NCBI GenBank assembly: GCA_938091995.1
Contig: CALKNZ010000037.1
Location: 1 to 48,533 of the forward strand
Direction of reading: 5' to 3'
DNA: 48,533 nt
Source of the DNA: an uncultured Luminiphilus sp.
Lineage (GTDB): Bacteria > Pseudomonadota > Gammaproteobacteria > Pseudomonadales > Halieaceae
Below are positions 16,214 through 25,815 of this stretch, piece by piece. The notes beneath the pieces were generated by a model. That model had not been told where the DNA came from. It did no database searches and saw only the letters and a program-made list of their open reading frames with translations. Position 1 is the stretch's first letter, and the number at the start of each line of letters is the position of its first letter. The translations under genes were made by a program, and so were the position numbers.

Positions 16214-18079
16214 TTAGCTGACCTCGGCCAAGATGGTCTGGTCGGTGAATTGATGGGTCGTTGCAAAGAGAAAGCTGGCGCCTTCTTCGGCATTGCTCAC
16301 CTGATCACGCGCAGCAGAAAATAGGTTTCTACCGACGGTAACTTGGTCGGCATCGGGTGGCGTGGCTGGCTCGCGAGCGGCAAGCTCTGATTCTGAGAGC
16401 GCCACTCTGAGCGTCCCTTTATTGGCGTCAAGCGTAATGATGTCGCCATCCCTAATTCGACCCAGAGGGCCATTTGTTGCGGCTTCTGGCGTGATGTGTA
16501 TGGCGGCGGGCACCTTGCCTGAGGCACCACTCATGCGACCATCAGTAATTAATGCCACGGCATAGCCCTTGTCTTGAAGGCTGCTCAGCAACGGGGTGAG
16601 CTTGTGTAGCTCTGGCATGCCGTTAGCCATAGGTCCTTGAAACCTGACGACGACAACACAGTCACGGTTTAATTGGCCTGACTCATAGAGCCCCTGAAGT
16701 GCATGTTGTGAATCAATAACAACGGCGGGTGCTTCGACGACACGATGGGCGGCACTCACGGCCGATACTTTTATAACGCTTCGTCCTAAATTGCCCTCCA
16801 GCAAACGCAGTCCGCCTTCTTCCGCAAAGGGTGCTTTGGTATCCCTTATGACATTGTTGTCGAGACTTACTTCGGGTGGTCTTACCCAGCTGATATCAGC
16901 GTCGACTAAACGAGGTTCGCTGACAAAATCGGAAAAGGGTAGTCCTCTGCAGGTCTGTGCGTCGCTGTGCATCAGCCCATCTGAAAGTAGGTTTTGAAAT
17001 AAGACGCCAGTGCCGCCAGCGGCATGGAAGTGATTAATATCAGCCTGCCCATTGGGGTATACCCGAGCGAGGAGGGGGGTTGCTTGTGATACGGCGTCAA
17101 AATCGGACCAGGTCATCACGTAGCCTGCTGAGCGGGCAATTGCAATAAGATGAATACAGTGGTTTGTGGATCCCCCTGAGGCGACCAGTGCCACTAAGGC
17201 GTTGACTAAGGCTCGGGCGTCAATTTGCTTTCCCAGCGGGGTGTAAAGACGACTCTTGGCGGTGAGACGAGTGACTTGCTGCGCTGCATAGTCTGTTAGA
17301 GCATCGCGCAACGGTGAATCCGGATTGACAAATGATGCGCCAGGAAGCTGCAGTCCCATGGCTTCCAGTAATAACTGGTTAGTATTTGCGGTGCCGTAAA
17401 AAGTGCAGGTGCCGGCGCTGTGGTAGGAGGCACTTTCAGCTTGAAGCAGTTCCTCACGGGTGGCATTGCCCTCGGCGAAGCGCTGGCGTACTGCGGCTTT
17501 TTCTTTATTGGGTAGGCCTGATGGCATGGGACCCGCGGGAATGAACAGACAGGGCAGGTGTCCAAATTGCAGCGCGCCGATCAAGAGCCCCGGCACGATC
17601 TTATCGCATATGCCCAAGAGTAATACGGCGTCAAACATTTGGTGGGATAGTGATACTGCTGTTGCCTGCGCAATTACATCGCGACTAAAGAGCGATAATT
17701 CCATGCCTGCTTGGCCTTGGGTGACACCATCGCACATGGCGGGTACGCCACCGGCTACTTGTGCCGTACTACCCACTGCGCGCAGGGCTGCTTTTATCTG
17801 TTGGGGATAAGTTTCGTAGGGCTGATGCGCCGACAGCATGTCGTTAAATGCTGTGACGATACCTACGTGCGCGGCGTCCATGAGTTTAATAGCTGACTTA
17901 TCGGTTTCATTGCAGGCGGCAAAGCCGTGTGCGAGGTTGCCACAACTCAGCTGTTCTCGACCGGGTGCTTGACGGGCCATAACATCAATCATGGTGAGAT
18001 ATTCTTCACGAAGATGGCGGCTGCGACGCTCTATGTCGGCAGTAACTTTGCTAATGATTGGAGAGACGGGGGTACTCAC
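16214..18079 (-). CDS. edd: 6-phosphogluconate dehydratase
   Basis: Dehydrates 6-phosphogluconate to KDPG, the key Entner-Doudoroff step; an iron-sulfur enzyme of the IlvD/Edd family. Landmarks: [61 protein letters not shown] and [13 protein letters not shown]. It aligns by eye over its whole length with E. coli Edd. The GTG at 18077-18079 puts the N-terminus where E. coli Edd begins; the frame also opens at an ATG at 18121, but that adds 14 atypical residues and has no ribosome site. First gene of edd-glk-eda-zwf-pgl. A HexR-like palindrome lies 79 bases upstream of the GTG. Confidence 0.97.
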   Translation of the reverse strand: MSTPVSPIISKVTADIERRSRHLREEYLTMIDVMARQAPGREQLSCGNLAHGFAACNETDKSAIKLMDAAHVGIVTAFNDMLSAHQPYETYPQQIKAALRAVGSTAQVAGGVPAMCDGVTQGQAGMELSLFSRDVIAQATAVSLSHQMFDAVLLLGICDKIVPGLLIGALQFGHLPCLFIPAGPMPSGLPNKEKAAVRQRFAEGNATREELLQAESASYHSAGTCTFYGTANTNQLLLEAMGLQLPGASFVNPDSPLRDALTDYAAQQVTRLTAKSRLYTPLGKQIDARALVNALVALVASGGSTNHCIHLIAIARSAGYVMTWSDFDAVSQATPLLARVYPNGQADINHFHAAGGTGVLFQNLLSDGLMHSDAQTCRGLPFSDFVSEPRLVDADISWVRPPEVSLDNNVIRDTKAPFAEEGGLRLLEGNLGRSVIKVSAVSAAHRVVEAPAVVIDSQHALQGLYESGQLNRDCVVVVRFQGPMANGMPELHKLTPLLSSLQDKGYAVALITDGRMSGASGKVPAAIHITPEAATNGPLGRIRDGDIITLDANKGTLRVALSESELAAREPATPPDADQVTVGRNLFSAARDQVSNAEEGASFLFATTHQFTDQTILAEVS

Positions 18080-18157
18080 GGATGCTTCACCAGGGTGCTT
18101 ATTTGAGTAATAAAATAACATATATAGCGATATAAGTTCATTAAATACCCTCTGAAA

Positions 18158-18172
18158 TGTAATTTAAGCACA
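18158..18172. promoter_or_regulatory. Candidate HexR operator upstream of edd
   Basis: TGTAATTTAAGCACA agrees at 12 of 15 positions with the palindromic HexR motif described for Shewanella and related bacteria (TGTAATTAAATTACA), including both outer half-site triplets. It lies upstream of the first gene of the Entner-Doudoroff operon, which is the expected place. Confidence 0.5.
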
Positions 18173-18226
18173 TAAAGCATCTCCCAACGCCAGGCTTTGG
18201 CACCGGATACGCCTTGGTTACATTAA

Positions 18227-18245
18227 CCCCAGTTATGAACTGGGG
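18227..18245 (-). terminator. Hairpin after the amidohydrolase gene
   Basis: CCCCAGTT and AACTGGGG form a perfect 8-bp stem with a 3-nt loop (ATG), starting 18 bases after the stop of the TolB/amidohydrolase gene. On the minus strand it is followed by TTAATG rather than a full T-run, so it may be a weak terminator or an mRNA 3' end protector. It also separates this gene from the edd promoter. Confidence 0.45.
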
Positions 18246-18263
18246 CCAGTTTGTGGCGCTGAA

Positions 18264-21200
18264 CTAATGACGCCAATGATGGCGAGCTTGTTTGGCCTCT
18301 AACGCCTCCAGCGTGTCCGCAGGCAACTGTTGACCGCCGGCCTGATGGAAAAACAGGGGGGCTGTGGTGTGCTCGCCGGTCAATATTTCGTTCATTGTAG
18401 CGGTGGTATATAAGCGGCCGTTGAGCATGGTGTGTGAGACGTATTCCGATAGCCGAATGTCCTCTAGAACGCTGCCTTCAATAATGGCTAGGTCAGCTAA
18501 CTTACCCGCAGCAATAGAGCCAATATCGGCATCCATACCCAAGTGAACTGCCGCATCATAGGTGGCACCACGCAGCGCTTCCCAGGGCGTAAATCCCCCT
18601 TGAACCATCATCCACATTTCCCAATGGGGTGCGAGTCCTTCGCGCTGTCCATGGGCGCCGATCATCACCCTCACACCATTATCACGCAGCTTTTTGGCTG
18701 TTTTAGCGACATTGATGTGATTGTAGTGATGGTCTGGTGCCTTGGGTCGGCGCATGCTTCGGGGTTCAACAAATTGTTTGGGCGAATAGCGCATGAGGCG
18801 TTCATTGAGCCAAACATCGGTCCGGTCGTACCAATACTCTTCCCCCATGAGTCCGCCGTAGGACACGACGAATGTGGGCACATAGCCAGTGTCCACCTGA
18901 GACCAAAGCTGCACTACGTCATCATAAATATGGGCGATGGGCAGTGAATGTTCGATACTGGTGTGGCCATCAATCAGATGGTTCATGTTGTGTTGAAACT
19001 TCATGCCGCCTTCAGGTACCACCATAATGCCTTGCTCATCTGCAGCTTCAATGATTTGTTGCCGGGCACTTCTGGCGAGCTGATTGTAGCTTTTTACCGA
19101 GATGGCGCCCGAGGCGCGCAGGCGGTCAATATGAAATTCGGCATCCTCAAGAGTATGAACTTCGGTTGTGGCTCCGGGTGAATTGGCGCCGTAAAGAATG
19201 GTTCCGGTGGACCAGGTTCTCGGACCTAAAATCAGACCCGCCCGCTGCATTTCCGCATGAGTAAAAATCTCACTGGTGTCATTAGATGGGTCGTGAATAC
19301 TGGTGACACCGAAGGCTAGGTTGGAGAGCTGCATCCAATTTTGTTGGGGGATAATTTCTTCACTACCCATGCCGCCGTGAGCATGGGCATCGATGAGGCC
19401 GGGAATCACAGTTTTGCCTGTAACGTCGATAATTTTCGCATGGCTAGGAATGTCAATTTCACTGCGAGTTCCTACGGCGCTAATGCGATTTTCCTTCACA
19501 AGAATGACCCCATCCGACAGGATTTGTTGCTGACTATCAGCGTCTTGCATAGTGACAACCGTACCGCCTACGAGAGCGATCAAAGTGTCGGGCTTGTCAG
19601 AGGCCACTGAGAAGCTCAGGTCAATCGATTGAATTTCGGGTTCTGCGGCGGCTGCGGCGGTCTCGTCGGATTGCTCACTGTCTGGTGTTAGTGCGGTAAA
19701 GGCATCGCTCAGCGTTCTAGTGAACAGTACCGGCCCGTTTGACCAGTGCAGTGCTTTGCTGTCCGCCGACCAATGAAGGAATTCTCCCGCGCGTTCTGAG
19801 ACGCCGCGAACAGGAATGGCGCCACCTGAACGTTGAGCTGTCATCGGCTTACCTGTCATGGTCAGGGGCATAACATAGACTCGAAAGTGCTCAGTAAAAG
19901 CCAACCAGTTGCCATCGGGTGAAACGGCATAGCTTGTTACTTTCTCGCCGTGAGCAACCACCCGTTTGTCGAGGCCGTTGTGGTCGACGCTATGAAGCTC
20001 CAGCCCTTTTTCTCCCCGGGTAGTAAAAAGAATGCGACTACCGTCGGCGCTGAATGTTGGATGGTGTCCAGTGTTGCTGATCTTCACGGGCGTGCCACCG
20101 GCAGTTGCAACGCGGTAAATGCCGGGATCAACAGACCAAAGGGGTGACAGTAAATAGCCTCCTGTTGTTTTCCGATAAACGACTGACTTGCCGTCAGGTG
20201 AAAACTTGGGCTGTACGTAGTGACCTGGCGTTGAGACTAGAGTCCTGGTGGCCCCCCCCTTGGCACTGACGACTTTCACGCGGCCTAGTGATTGATCATT
20301 CCAGGAGGTGTAGACCACCAGCTGGCCATCAGCGGAGAGCTCGGGCCAGTATTCAAAGTGTTCGCGCTGTTGCGTGAGTCGTGTGGGTTCTTGAGGGGCA
20401 TTGTGAGTTATGGCTGAGCGATACAAGTGGCCCATACTGCTGAAAATTGCAGACTTACCCTGGGGCGTTAGTTGTGCCCAGCGCAGCATCTTGCTCTCAA
20501 CCCAGTCGGGGGCGACCTCTACGGGAAATCGGACCGTCTTACGGACCTTTTTCGTTACGGACAATTGGATGGGGAGTGTTTCTGTATCACCAGTCTCAGT
20601 ATTAACGCGATGAATTCGCCCGGCTGTCCAAAATATGAGATCACGACCATTGGGAAGCCATTCAAAGGCCGTTGTATTGCCGTGGCTGCCAGCGGTCTCT
20701 TGCTCGTCACGCTCAAGGCTATCGTAAACCACTGTTTCCATGCCTGATGTAAGATCACGAACGACAATTGCACTGTTGAAATCGGGAAGTCGTTTTACAA
20801 ATGCGAGCTTGTGGCCGTCTGGCGATGGCGTAGGGCGAACGGCCCCTCCCGGCCCCCCGGTGATGGTATTTGTCTTACCGGTCGTTAAATCAAGTCGTCT
20901 AATGGCGAATATCTCACCGGTAGAGTCTTTGTTGTACTGCCACACCCAGCCCGAAGTGGTGTCCTGGCTGTAGTAAAGATAGTTGCCATCGGGAGAAAAA
21001 GCCGGTTCTGCAATGGATTTTTGGGCGCGTTGGCCATCGCTATTATCGACGACCTCGACACCACTGCCACCGTTGATGTGGTACATCCAAATTTCCCCTG
21101 AAGGAATACTGCGTCTTGAAACGGTACCTTTACGTACCGCGATCCACTGACTGTCGGGTGTCCATGCTGGATTATGTAGGTTGTGATTCCGTTCTTTCGT

Positions 21201-21584
21201 AACTTGCCTAACGTTGCCTCCATCGGTGTCCATGACCCAAATATTGTCGTTGCCGTCTCGGTCAGACACGAATGCAATGCTTTTGCCATCTGGACTAAAA
21301 GAAGGCTGGAAATTCCATTCAATGCCTGCGGTTAAGGCCGTAACGGTGCCGCCCAATACGGGTACGCTATACAAATCACCGAGCATGTCGAAGACCACAG
21401 ACTTCCCGTCGGGGCTGACGTCTACGAATGACCAGGTTGTGGTATCTGTTTCAATCGTTATATCTCGCCAAGGGCCAGGCGGGTTGGAGACATCCCAGTT
21501 TTCCGAATCATCAGAATCCCCAGAACCCCCATGAGTTTCTAGTGCGAGCAGAACGGCGAAGAGCGTCATTAAAGGTCGATACAT
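18264..21584 (-). CDS. Exported TolB-like beta-propeller / amidohydrolase fusion protein
   Basis: A large exported protein (1106 aa). Residues 1-20 look like a signal peptide. Residues about 50-640 contain repeated SPDGK...V.F motifs (for example VSPDGKSVVF, FSPDGKSIAFVSDRDG, FSPDGKSVVYRK), the hallmark of TolB/WD40-like propeller repeats. From about 670 to the end is a metal-dependent amidohydrolase: VIPGLIDAHAHGG gives the HxH metal pair, followed by IEHSLPIAH, IGAHGQ, and the terminal AAGKLADLAIIEG typical of the family's closing beta-sandwich. Such fusions are found in marine bacteria and are often annotated as exported amidohydrolases or peptidase-like proteins; the substrate is unknown, and an exported dipeptide or cyclic amide is only a guess. 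GGAGA is 7 bases before the ATG. It stands alone between pgi and the edd operon. Confidence 0.9.
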   Translation of the reverse strand: MYRPLMTLFAVLLALETHGGSGDSDDSENWDVSNPPGPWRDITIETDTTTWSFVDVSPDGKSVVFDMLGDLYSVPVLGGTVTALTAGIEWNFQPSFSPDGKSIAFVSDRDGNDNIWVMDTDGGNVRQVTKERNHNLHNPAWTPDSQWIAVRKGTVSRRSIPSGEIWMYHINGGSGVEVVDNSDGQRAQKSIAEPAFSPDGNYLYYSQDTTSGWVWQYNKDSTGEIFAIRRLDLTTGKTNTITGGPGGAVRPTPSPDGHKLAFVKRLPDFNSAIVVRDLTSGMETVVYDSLERDEQETAGSHGNTTAFEWLPNGRDLIFWTAGRIHRVNTETGDTETLPIQLSVTKKVRKTVRFPVEVAPDWVESKMLRWAQLTPQGKSAIFSSMGHLYRSAITHNAPQEPTRLTQQREHFEYWPELSADGQLVVYTSWNDQSLGRVKVVSAKGGATRTLVSTPGHYVQPKFSPDGKSVVYRKTTGGYLLSPLWSVDPGIYRVATAGGTPVKISNTGHHPTFSADGSRILFTTRGEKGLELHSVDHNGLDKRVVAHGEKVTSYAVSPDGNWLAFTEHFRVYVMPLTMTGKPMTAQRSGGAIPVRGVSERAGEFLHWSADSKALHWSNGPVLFTRTLSDAFTALTPDSEQSDETAAAAAEPEIQSIDLSFSVASDKPDTLIALVGGTVVTMQDADSQQQILSDGVILVKENRISAVGTRSEIDIPSHAKIIDVTGKTVIPGLIDAHAHGGMGSEEIIPQQNWMQLSNLAFGVTSIHDPSNDTSEIFTHAEMQRAGLILGPRTWSTGTILYGANSPGATTEVHTLEDAEFHIDRLRASGAISVKSYNQLARSARQQIIEAADEQGIMVVPEGGMKFQHNMNHLIDGHTSIEHSLPIAHIYDDVVQLWSQVDTGYVPTFVVSYGGLMGEEYWYDRTDVWLNERLMRYSPKQFVEPRSMRRPKAPDHHYNHINVAKTAKKLRDNGVRVMIGAHGQREGLAPHWEMWMMVQGGFTPWEALRGATYDAAVHLGMDADIGSIAAGKLADLAIIEGSVLEDIRLSEYVSHTMLNGRLYTTATMNEILTGEHTTAPLFFHQAGGQQLPADTLEALEAKQARHHWRH

Positions 21585-21853
21585 GTAAGGTCTCCGGAAA
21601 ACGTTGCGATGGTGCTTAATCGGTCAGGAATACTACCTGCAGTCGTGTCTTTAGCAAGGACTATTGATCGGCGTTTTCTGCAGGGTCCTGGCTGATTTTT
21701 CCATAGGTTGGAGGGCTGTTAATTGCTGCCCTGGGTGTATGTCCTTTGGCCTGTGCTGTATGTGTGCTGATGTGTGCAAGGGAGCTCCTTCAAGTGATGC
21801 TCGTTAAAGGCACTGGGGATTGCCTCTCTGAACCAATACGGGGCTTAAGTGTA

Positions 21854-21877
21854 GGGCAGGGCAGGGCAGGTCAGGTC
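21854..21877. repeat. Pentamer repeat at the 3' end of pgi
   Basis: Three copies of GGGCA followed by GGTCA and GGTC, overlapping the pgi stop codon. It is short and probably a slippage product; it affects only the last codons. Confidence 0.7.
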
Positions 21878-23499
21878 GGCGGCGTATCGGTGGTGTTAAT
21901 CGAGCGCCAGGCCTTAATGACGACTGCAGTTGCGGGATCAATGATATCGAGGTCTTCTCCGTGCTCAAGCATTGTTAAAATCTGTCGGCCAATAACTTTG
22001 CCCAATTCAACACCCCATTGATCAAACGCATTGATACCAAGCAAGCGAGAGAGAAAAAAGGTTTTGTGCTCGTAAGCCGCGATTAAGCCTCCCAATATTT
22101 CAGGGGTGAGACTGTTGAAATAAAGCAGGGAATGGGGGTGATTCCCAGTCATTTCATAATGAGGCGCAAAGCTCTCGGCTTGTCCCCGCTTGGCTGCGAG
22201 TTGTCTTGCGGCGCTTTGATCCCGACCAACCAACAAGGCTCGACTCTGTGCCAGCGCGTTGGCGACGAGTTTGCGCTGAGCATCGAGGTCTTTGTCTTCA
22301 TGGCTAAGTGGTAAGATGATGTCGGCGGTAAAGGCCCGGTTGCCCTGATGCAGCAGTTGGTAATAGCTGTGTTGACCAATGGTGCCCGCAGATCCCCAGA
22401 GCACAGGGGCGCTGGGTACTGTCAGAGTTGCGCCGGCTAGGTCTACTCGTTTTCCGTTGCTTTCCATTGATAGTTGCTGAAGAAAGTCTGGGAGTTGCTC
22501 GAGACGTTGTGCGTACGGGAGCACGACATGAGTATCCGTTTTTAAAAAGACAGTATTCCAGTATTCGAGCAGTGCCATCATCAGAGGGAGATTTTCCGCG
22601 CCATCGCTGTTAAGGGTGTGCATGTCCATCTCTTGAGCACCGTTAAGCAAGCGCTGAAATGCGCTCCAGCCGGATTGAAGGGCTATAGATAGACCAACAG
22701 CAGACCAAAGCGAGTAGCGACCGCCAACCCAATCCCACATGGGGAAACAATTCTCGGGGCCAACACCAAAACTGCTAGCAGCGTCCAGATTGGTAGTGAC
22801 CGCAATCATATGGTCGTTGATGTCGGATTCGCTGGCACCGGCGGCCAGTAACCAAGCTCTAGCTCTCAAGGCGTTAGTAAGAGTTTCTTCCGTGGTAAAA
22901 GATTTTGAGCAAATAATGAAAAGTGTCGACTGTGGGTTTAATGCGGCGAGGGTTTCATCAAGGTCTTGAGGGTCTACGTTTGCGACAAAGTGAGTGTGTA
23001 AAATATCGTTCTCGGAGCGCAGCGCTCGGCACACCATTTTGGGGCCAAAGTCGGAGCCTCCGATGCCAATATTGACCACATCGGTAAATGGGGTATGGCC
23101 GAAACCGCTTCGATCTCCGCTATGAATTTGTCCCACCAACTGTTCCAAGTGGGCATTCGTTTTTTTTACCTCAGCGTACAGTTGTGGGTTTTCATCCTCG
23201 CGGGTGCCTCGTAAAAGCGTATGCAAGGCAGCACGTTCTTCAGTAATGTTAATGGCCTCCCCTCGGGTTAAGGCGTCGAAGTCCGCAGATAATTCAGATG
23301 CCTTGGCGAGTTCAAGTAAGCGCTGCCGGCTTAGCGCATTGATTCTATGCTTGCTGTAATCCAGCACTAACCCGTTAGCGGTACAGCGGAAGTCGGATGC
23401 GCGGCTGGGTTCGCTCTCGAAACAATCGCTGATACGGATCCCGGCCATTTGATCGGCAATACTGTGCAATTCATTTTCAATGTTCGTGGTGCTCGGCAT
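21871..23499 (-). CDS. pgi: Glucose-6-phosphate isomerase
   Basis: Interconverts glucose-6-phosphate and fructose-6-phosphate. Signatures: NIGIGGSDFGPKMV (sugar-phosphate loop), ICSKSFTTEET, SMESNGKRV with the catalytic region, and the C-terminal FDQWGVELGKVIG containing the catalytic lysine. At 542 aa it is normal. AAGGA is 9 bases upstream of the ATG. It lies 26 bases downstream of the ROK kinase on the same strand, so the two probably form an operon that converts a free hexose such as fructose into glucose-6-phosphate for the Entner-Doudoroff route. Confidence 0.97.
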   Translation of the reverse strand: MPSTTNIENELHSIADQMAGIRISDCFESEPSRASDFRCTANGLVLDYSKHRINALSRQRLLELAKASELSADFDALTRGEAINITEERAALHTLLRGTREDENPQLYAEVKKTNAHLEQLVGQIHSGDRSGFGHTPFTDVVNIGIGGSDFGPKMVCRALRSENDILHTHFVANVDPQDLDETLAALNPQSTLFIICSKSFTTEETLTNALRARAWLLAAGASESDINDHMIAVTTNLDAASSFGVGPENCFPMWDWVGGRYSLWSAVGLSIALQSGWSAFQRLLNGAQEMDMHTLNSDGAENLPLMMALLEYWNTVFLKTDTHVVLPYAQRLEQLPDFLQQLSMESNGKRVDLAGATLTVPSAPVLWGSAGTIGQHSYYQLLHQGNRAFTADIILPLSHEDKDLDAQRKLVANALAQSRALLVGRDQSAARQLAAKRGQAESFAPHYEMTGNHPHSLLYFNSLTPEILGGLIAAYEHKTFFLSRLLGINAFDQWGVELGKVIGRQILTMLEHGEDLDIIDPATAVVIKAWRSINTTDTPPT

Positions 23500-23525
23500 G
23501 GATTCGATTCCTTGGCGTAATGTTT

Positions 23526-24407
23526 TCAGCGCAGACCTTCCGCAAGTAGGGCAGCACCGATGAGTCCCGCTGAGGGGGCATATGTGGGAGCTTTAATGAG
23601 TGCATTTACTGCTGCATCAGAAGAATGCTGCGGTAGATAATGGTTCATCAGCTTTTGTAGCTCCCGTCGAATCTTGGGTAATAACGACGGAGTTTGCATG
23701 ACCCCACCGCCCAGTATGATGGCATCGGGTGTCATTGTCAGAAGCAGATTCACACACATTTGTGCCAGATAATATGCCTGCAGCTTCACTCCTAAATGAT
23801 TTTCATCGAGTGTGCCTAAATGACCGCGCCAGCGCTTCTCAATAGCCGGGCCGCAAGCCAGTCCTTCCAGGCAGTTCCCATGAAAGTGACAAAAGCCATC
23901 GGGCATCGGATCGTCCGGGTGTATTGTTACACGCATGTGGCCCATCTCAGGGTGAAACTGGCCGTGACTTAACTGACCGTTGACGACAAATCCTCCGCCA
24001 ATACCTGTGCCCACTGTGACATAGATTACGCGCTTACAGCCACGACCTGCCCCCGAGGTTGCCTCTGCAAGCGCGGCTGCGTTTACGTCGGTGGTAATCG
24101 CCAGAGGCACCTGAAACTCACCCAATGCCTCAGGATAGCTCACCTGAGACCAGTGCGGCTTAGTTGTGGGGCCAATAACGCCATAATTGCCACTGTGTGG
24201 GTCTACGCCTAGGGGACCGAAGGACCCGATACCTATAGCGCTAAAGGGCTCATTCTTATACTGGGTGCGTAAATAATCGAGGAGCAGGGAAAAAGTTTCT
24301 TTAGGCGTCGTTGTGGCAATGCGCGTGTAACGCCCGGTTATCGTATTTGAGTTGCCAACGGCTGCAAGAAATTTCGTGCCGCCACCTTCGATAGCTGCTA
24401 CGCGCAT
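23526..24407 (-). CDS. ROK-family sugar kinase, probably fructokinase
   Basis: An ATP-dependent hexose kinase. The N-terminal phosphate motif is AAIEGGGTKF; the catalytic Asp is in TTDVNAAALAE; VTVGTGIGGGFV is the second phosphate loop. The zinc-binding segment GHMRV...FCHFHGNCLEGLACGPAI is the variant typical of ROK fructokinases (CxFHGxCLEG). At 293 aa it fits that subgroup. No strong ribosome site precedes the ATG. The pairing with pgi supports a role in feeding fructose-6-phosphate into the Entner-Doudoroff pathway; mannose or another hexose is possible. Confidence 0.88.
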   Translation of the reverse strand: MRVAAIEGGGTKFLAAVGNSNTITGRYTRIATTTPKETFSLLLDYLRTQYKNEPFSAIGIGSFGPLGVDPHSGNYGVIGPTTKPHWSQVSYPEALGEFQVPLAITTDVNAAALAEATSGAGRGCKRVIYVTVGTGIGGGFVVNGQLSHGQFHPEMGHMRVTIHPDDPMPDGFCHFHGNCLEGLACGPAIEKRWRGHLGTLDENHLGVKLQAYYLAQMCVNLLLTMTPDAIILGGGVMQTPSLLPKIRRELQKLMNHYLPQHSSDAAVNALIKAPTYAPSAGLIGAALLAEGLR

Positions 24408-24509
24408 GATTTTAGGTCTGAGGTAGGATAAACGTCCATCAAGGCTTGCTCATATGCCGTAAAAGCTCCATCGTTTCACATGAGAATAACAAAACAAGGT
24501 CGGCAAGCT

Positions 24510-25271
24510 ATGAAAGCTATTTTTATTACGGGCGCGGGTCGAGGAATCGGCCTGGCCATCGCCCAAAAATTTGCGGCGACAGGTTGGCTGGTTGGGCTTT
24601 ATGATATTAACGAAGATGTTTGTAAAGAACACTTAAAAAATCCACTCTTTCACAATGCTGTTGCGGGTTTTTGTGACGTTACAGATTCAAGTTCTGTGGC
24701 TTCAGCACTGACCGCATTTACCGAGGCGAGTCGTGGCCAGCTGCACGTCGTCGTCAACAATGCGGGTGTTTTATCGGCAGGTGATTTTTCAGAAATGTCT
24801 GCGGCCAATATCAATGCCATGATTGCCGTAAACATTGGTGGTCTCACTACCGTGTCGCACCTGGCTTTTCCTTATTTGCGGGATACGCCGGATGCTGTGC
24901 TGTTAAACCTTTGCTCTGCCAGTAGTATTCACGGCATTCCGTGGCTAGGTGTTTACAGCGCCAGTAAATTTTATGTCGATGGCCTGACCCAAGCGCTGGC
25001 GATTGAATGGCGAGATCATGATATTCATGTCACGTCTCTCAAGCCGCCTCCTATTAATACTGCAATGGGCCATCAGCTTGATAGTCGCCATACTGAAAAA
25101 ATGTCGATTAGTATGCAAGCTGAACAAGTTGCCGATGCGGCGTTCTCAGCTGTGATCGAACGAAGGCCCCATCGAATTTTAGGCCGTAGTACTCTGGCGT
25201 GGTACACCATTAATGGACTGTTACCGGCATCGTTGCGGAGCCGATTAACCCGTTATATTACGGGTGCTTAA
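24510..25271 (+). CDS. Short-chain dehydrogenase/reductase (SDR)
   Basis: A classical SDR. The cofactor motif FITGAGRGIGLAIAQ begins at residue 5, NNAG is at the centre, a Ser is in the LCSASS stretch, and the catalytic Tyr-Lys pair is in YSASKFYVDGL. The Asp at the end of the second strand (GLYDIN) suggests NAD preference. The ATG at 24510 starts directly at the dinucleotide fold; an upstream ATG at 24480 would add ten residues. The substrate is unknown. It is divergent from the ROK kinase, and the small membrane-protein gene follows 37 bases downstream, so a two-gene unit is possible. Confidence 0.9.
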   Translation: MKAIFITGAGRGIGLAIAQKFAATGWLVGLYDINEDVCKEHLKNPLFHNAVAGFCDVTDSSSVASALTAFTEASRGQLHVVVNNAGVLSAGDFSEMSAANINAMIAVNIGGLTTVSHLAFPYLRDTPDAVLLNLCSASSIHGIPWLGVYSASKFYVDGLTQALAIEWRDHDIHVTSLKPPPINTAMGHQLDSRHTEKMSISMQAEQVADAAFSAVIERRPHRILGRSTLAWYTINGLLPASLRSRLTRYITGA

Positions 25272-25308
25272 AGTGGGATTTGATTCTGATAAAAAAAGGA
25301 CATGAGGC

Positions 25309-25815
25309 GTGCGTAAAGCCCTTAAGTTTTGTCACACCCTGGGCGGCATAGGGCTGCTGGGAACTTTCTTAACCTTGACTATAGTTTTCACCGTCCTGCC
25401 GGAGCCGACACAAGACATTCAGCGGTATGCGGCGTTAACTGAACTGGTCGACCGATTAGCTCGTTGGATTTTGTTGCCGTCCCTGGCATTGACTCTGATC
25501 TCTGGCTTATTATCTATCGGCGCGGTTACTGCGTTTCATAGCGCGGGTTGGGCTTGGCTTAAATTGGCTACGGGGGTCTTGATGTTCGAGGGTACATTGC
25601 TCGCCGTGCAGGGTCCTATACAACGCGAGGCCAATCTTACGCGGCAGTTTTTAAATGGCGAAGTAGACGCCCCGGCGTTAGCGTCGAGTTTTGAAACAAT
25701 CGGTTATTCGATCCTGCTATTAGGAAGCGTTGCAGTGGCCAATGTGGTGCTCGGCATTTGGCGCCCCCGGCTGAGTCGGCGAAGAGTTGTGTCAGCCGAG
25801 GTCGCGGAAGAGTAG
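25309..25815 (+). CDS. Small integral membrane protein, DUF2269-like
   Basis: A 168-residue protein with four predicted membrane segments: about 9-29, 52-74, 80-100 and 130-150. The N-terminal KFCHTLGGIGLLGTF, with its histidine in the first helix, resembles DUF2269 proteins, whose function is not established. The start is GTG with AAGGA and GAGG upstream. The C-terminus is charged (RPRLSRRRVVSAEVAEE). Its last 24 bases overlap the end of the convergent BLUF gene. No role is assigned; the family resemblance is tentative. Confidence 0.75.
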   Translation: MRKALKFCHTLGGIGLLGTFLTLTIVFTVLPEPTQDIQRYAALTELVDRLARWILLPSLALTLISGLLSIGAVTAFHSAGWAWLKLATGVLMFEGTLLAVQGPIQREANLTRQFLNGEVDAPALASSFETIGYSILLLGSVAVANVVLGIWRPRLSRRRVVSAEVAEE

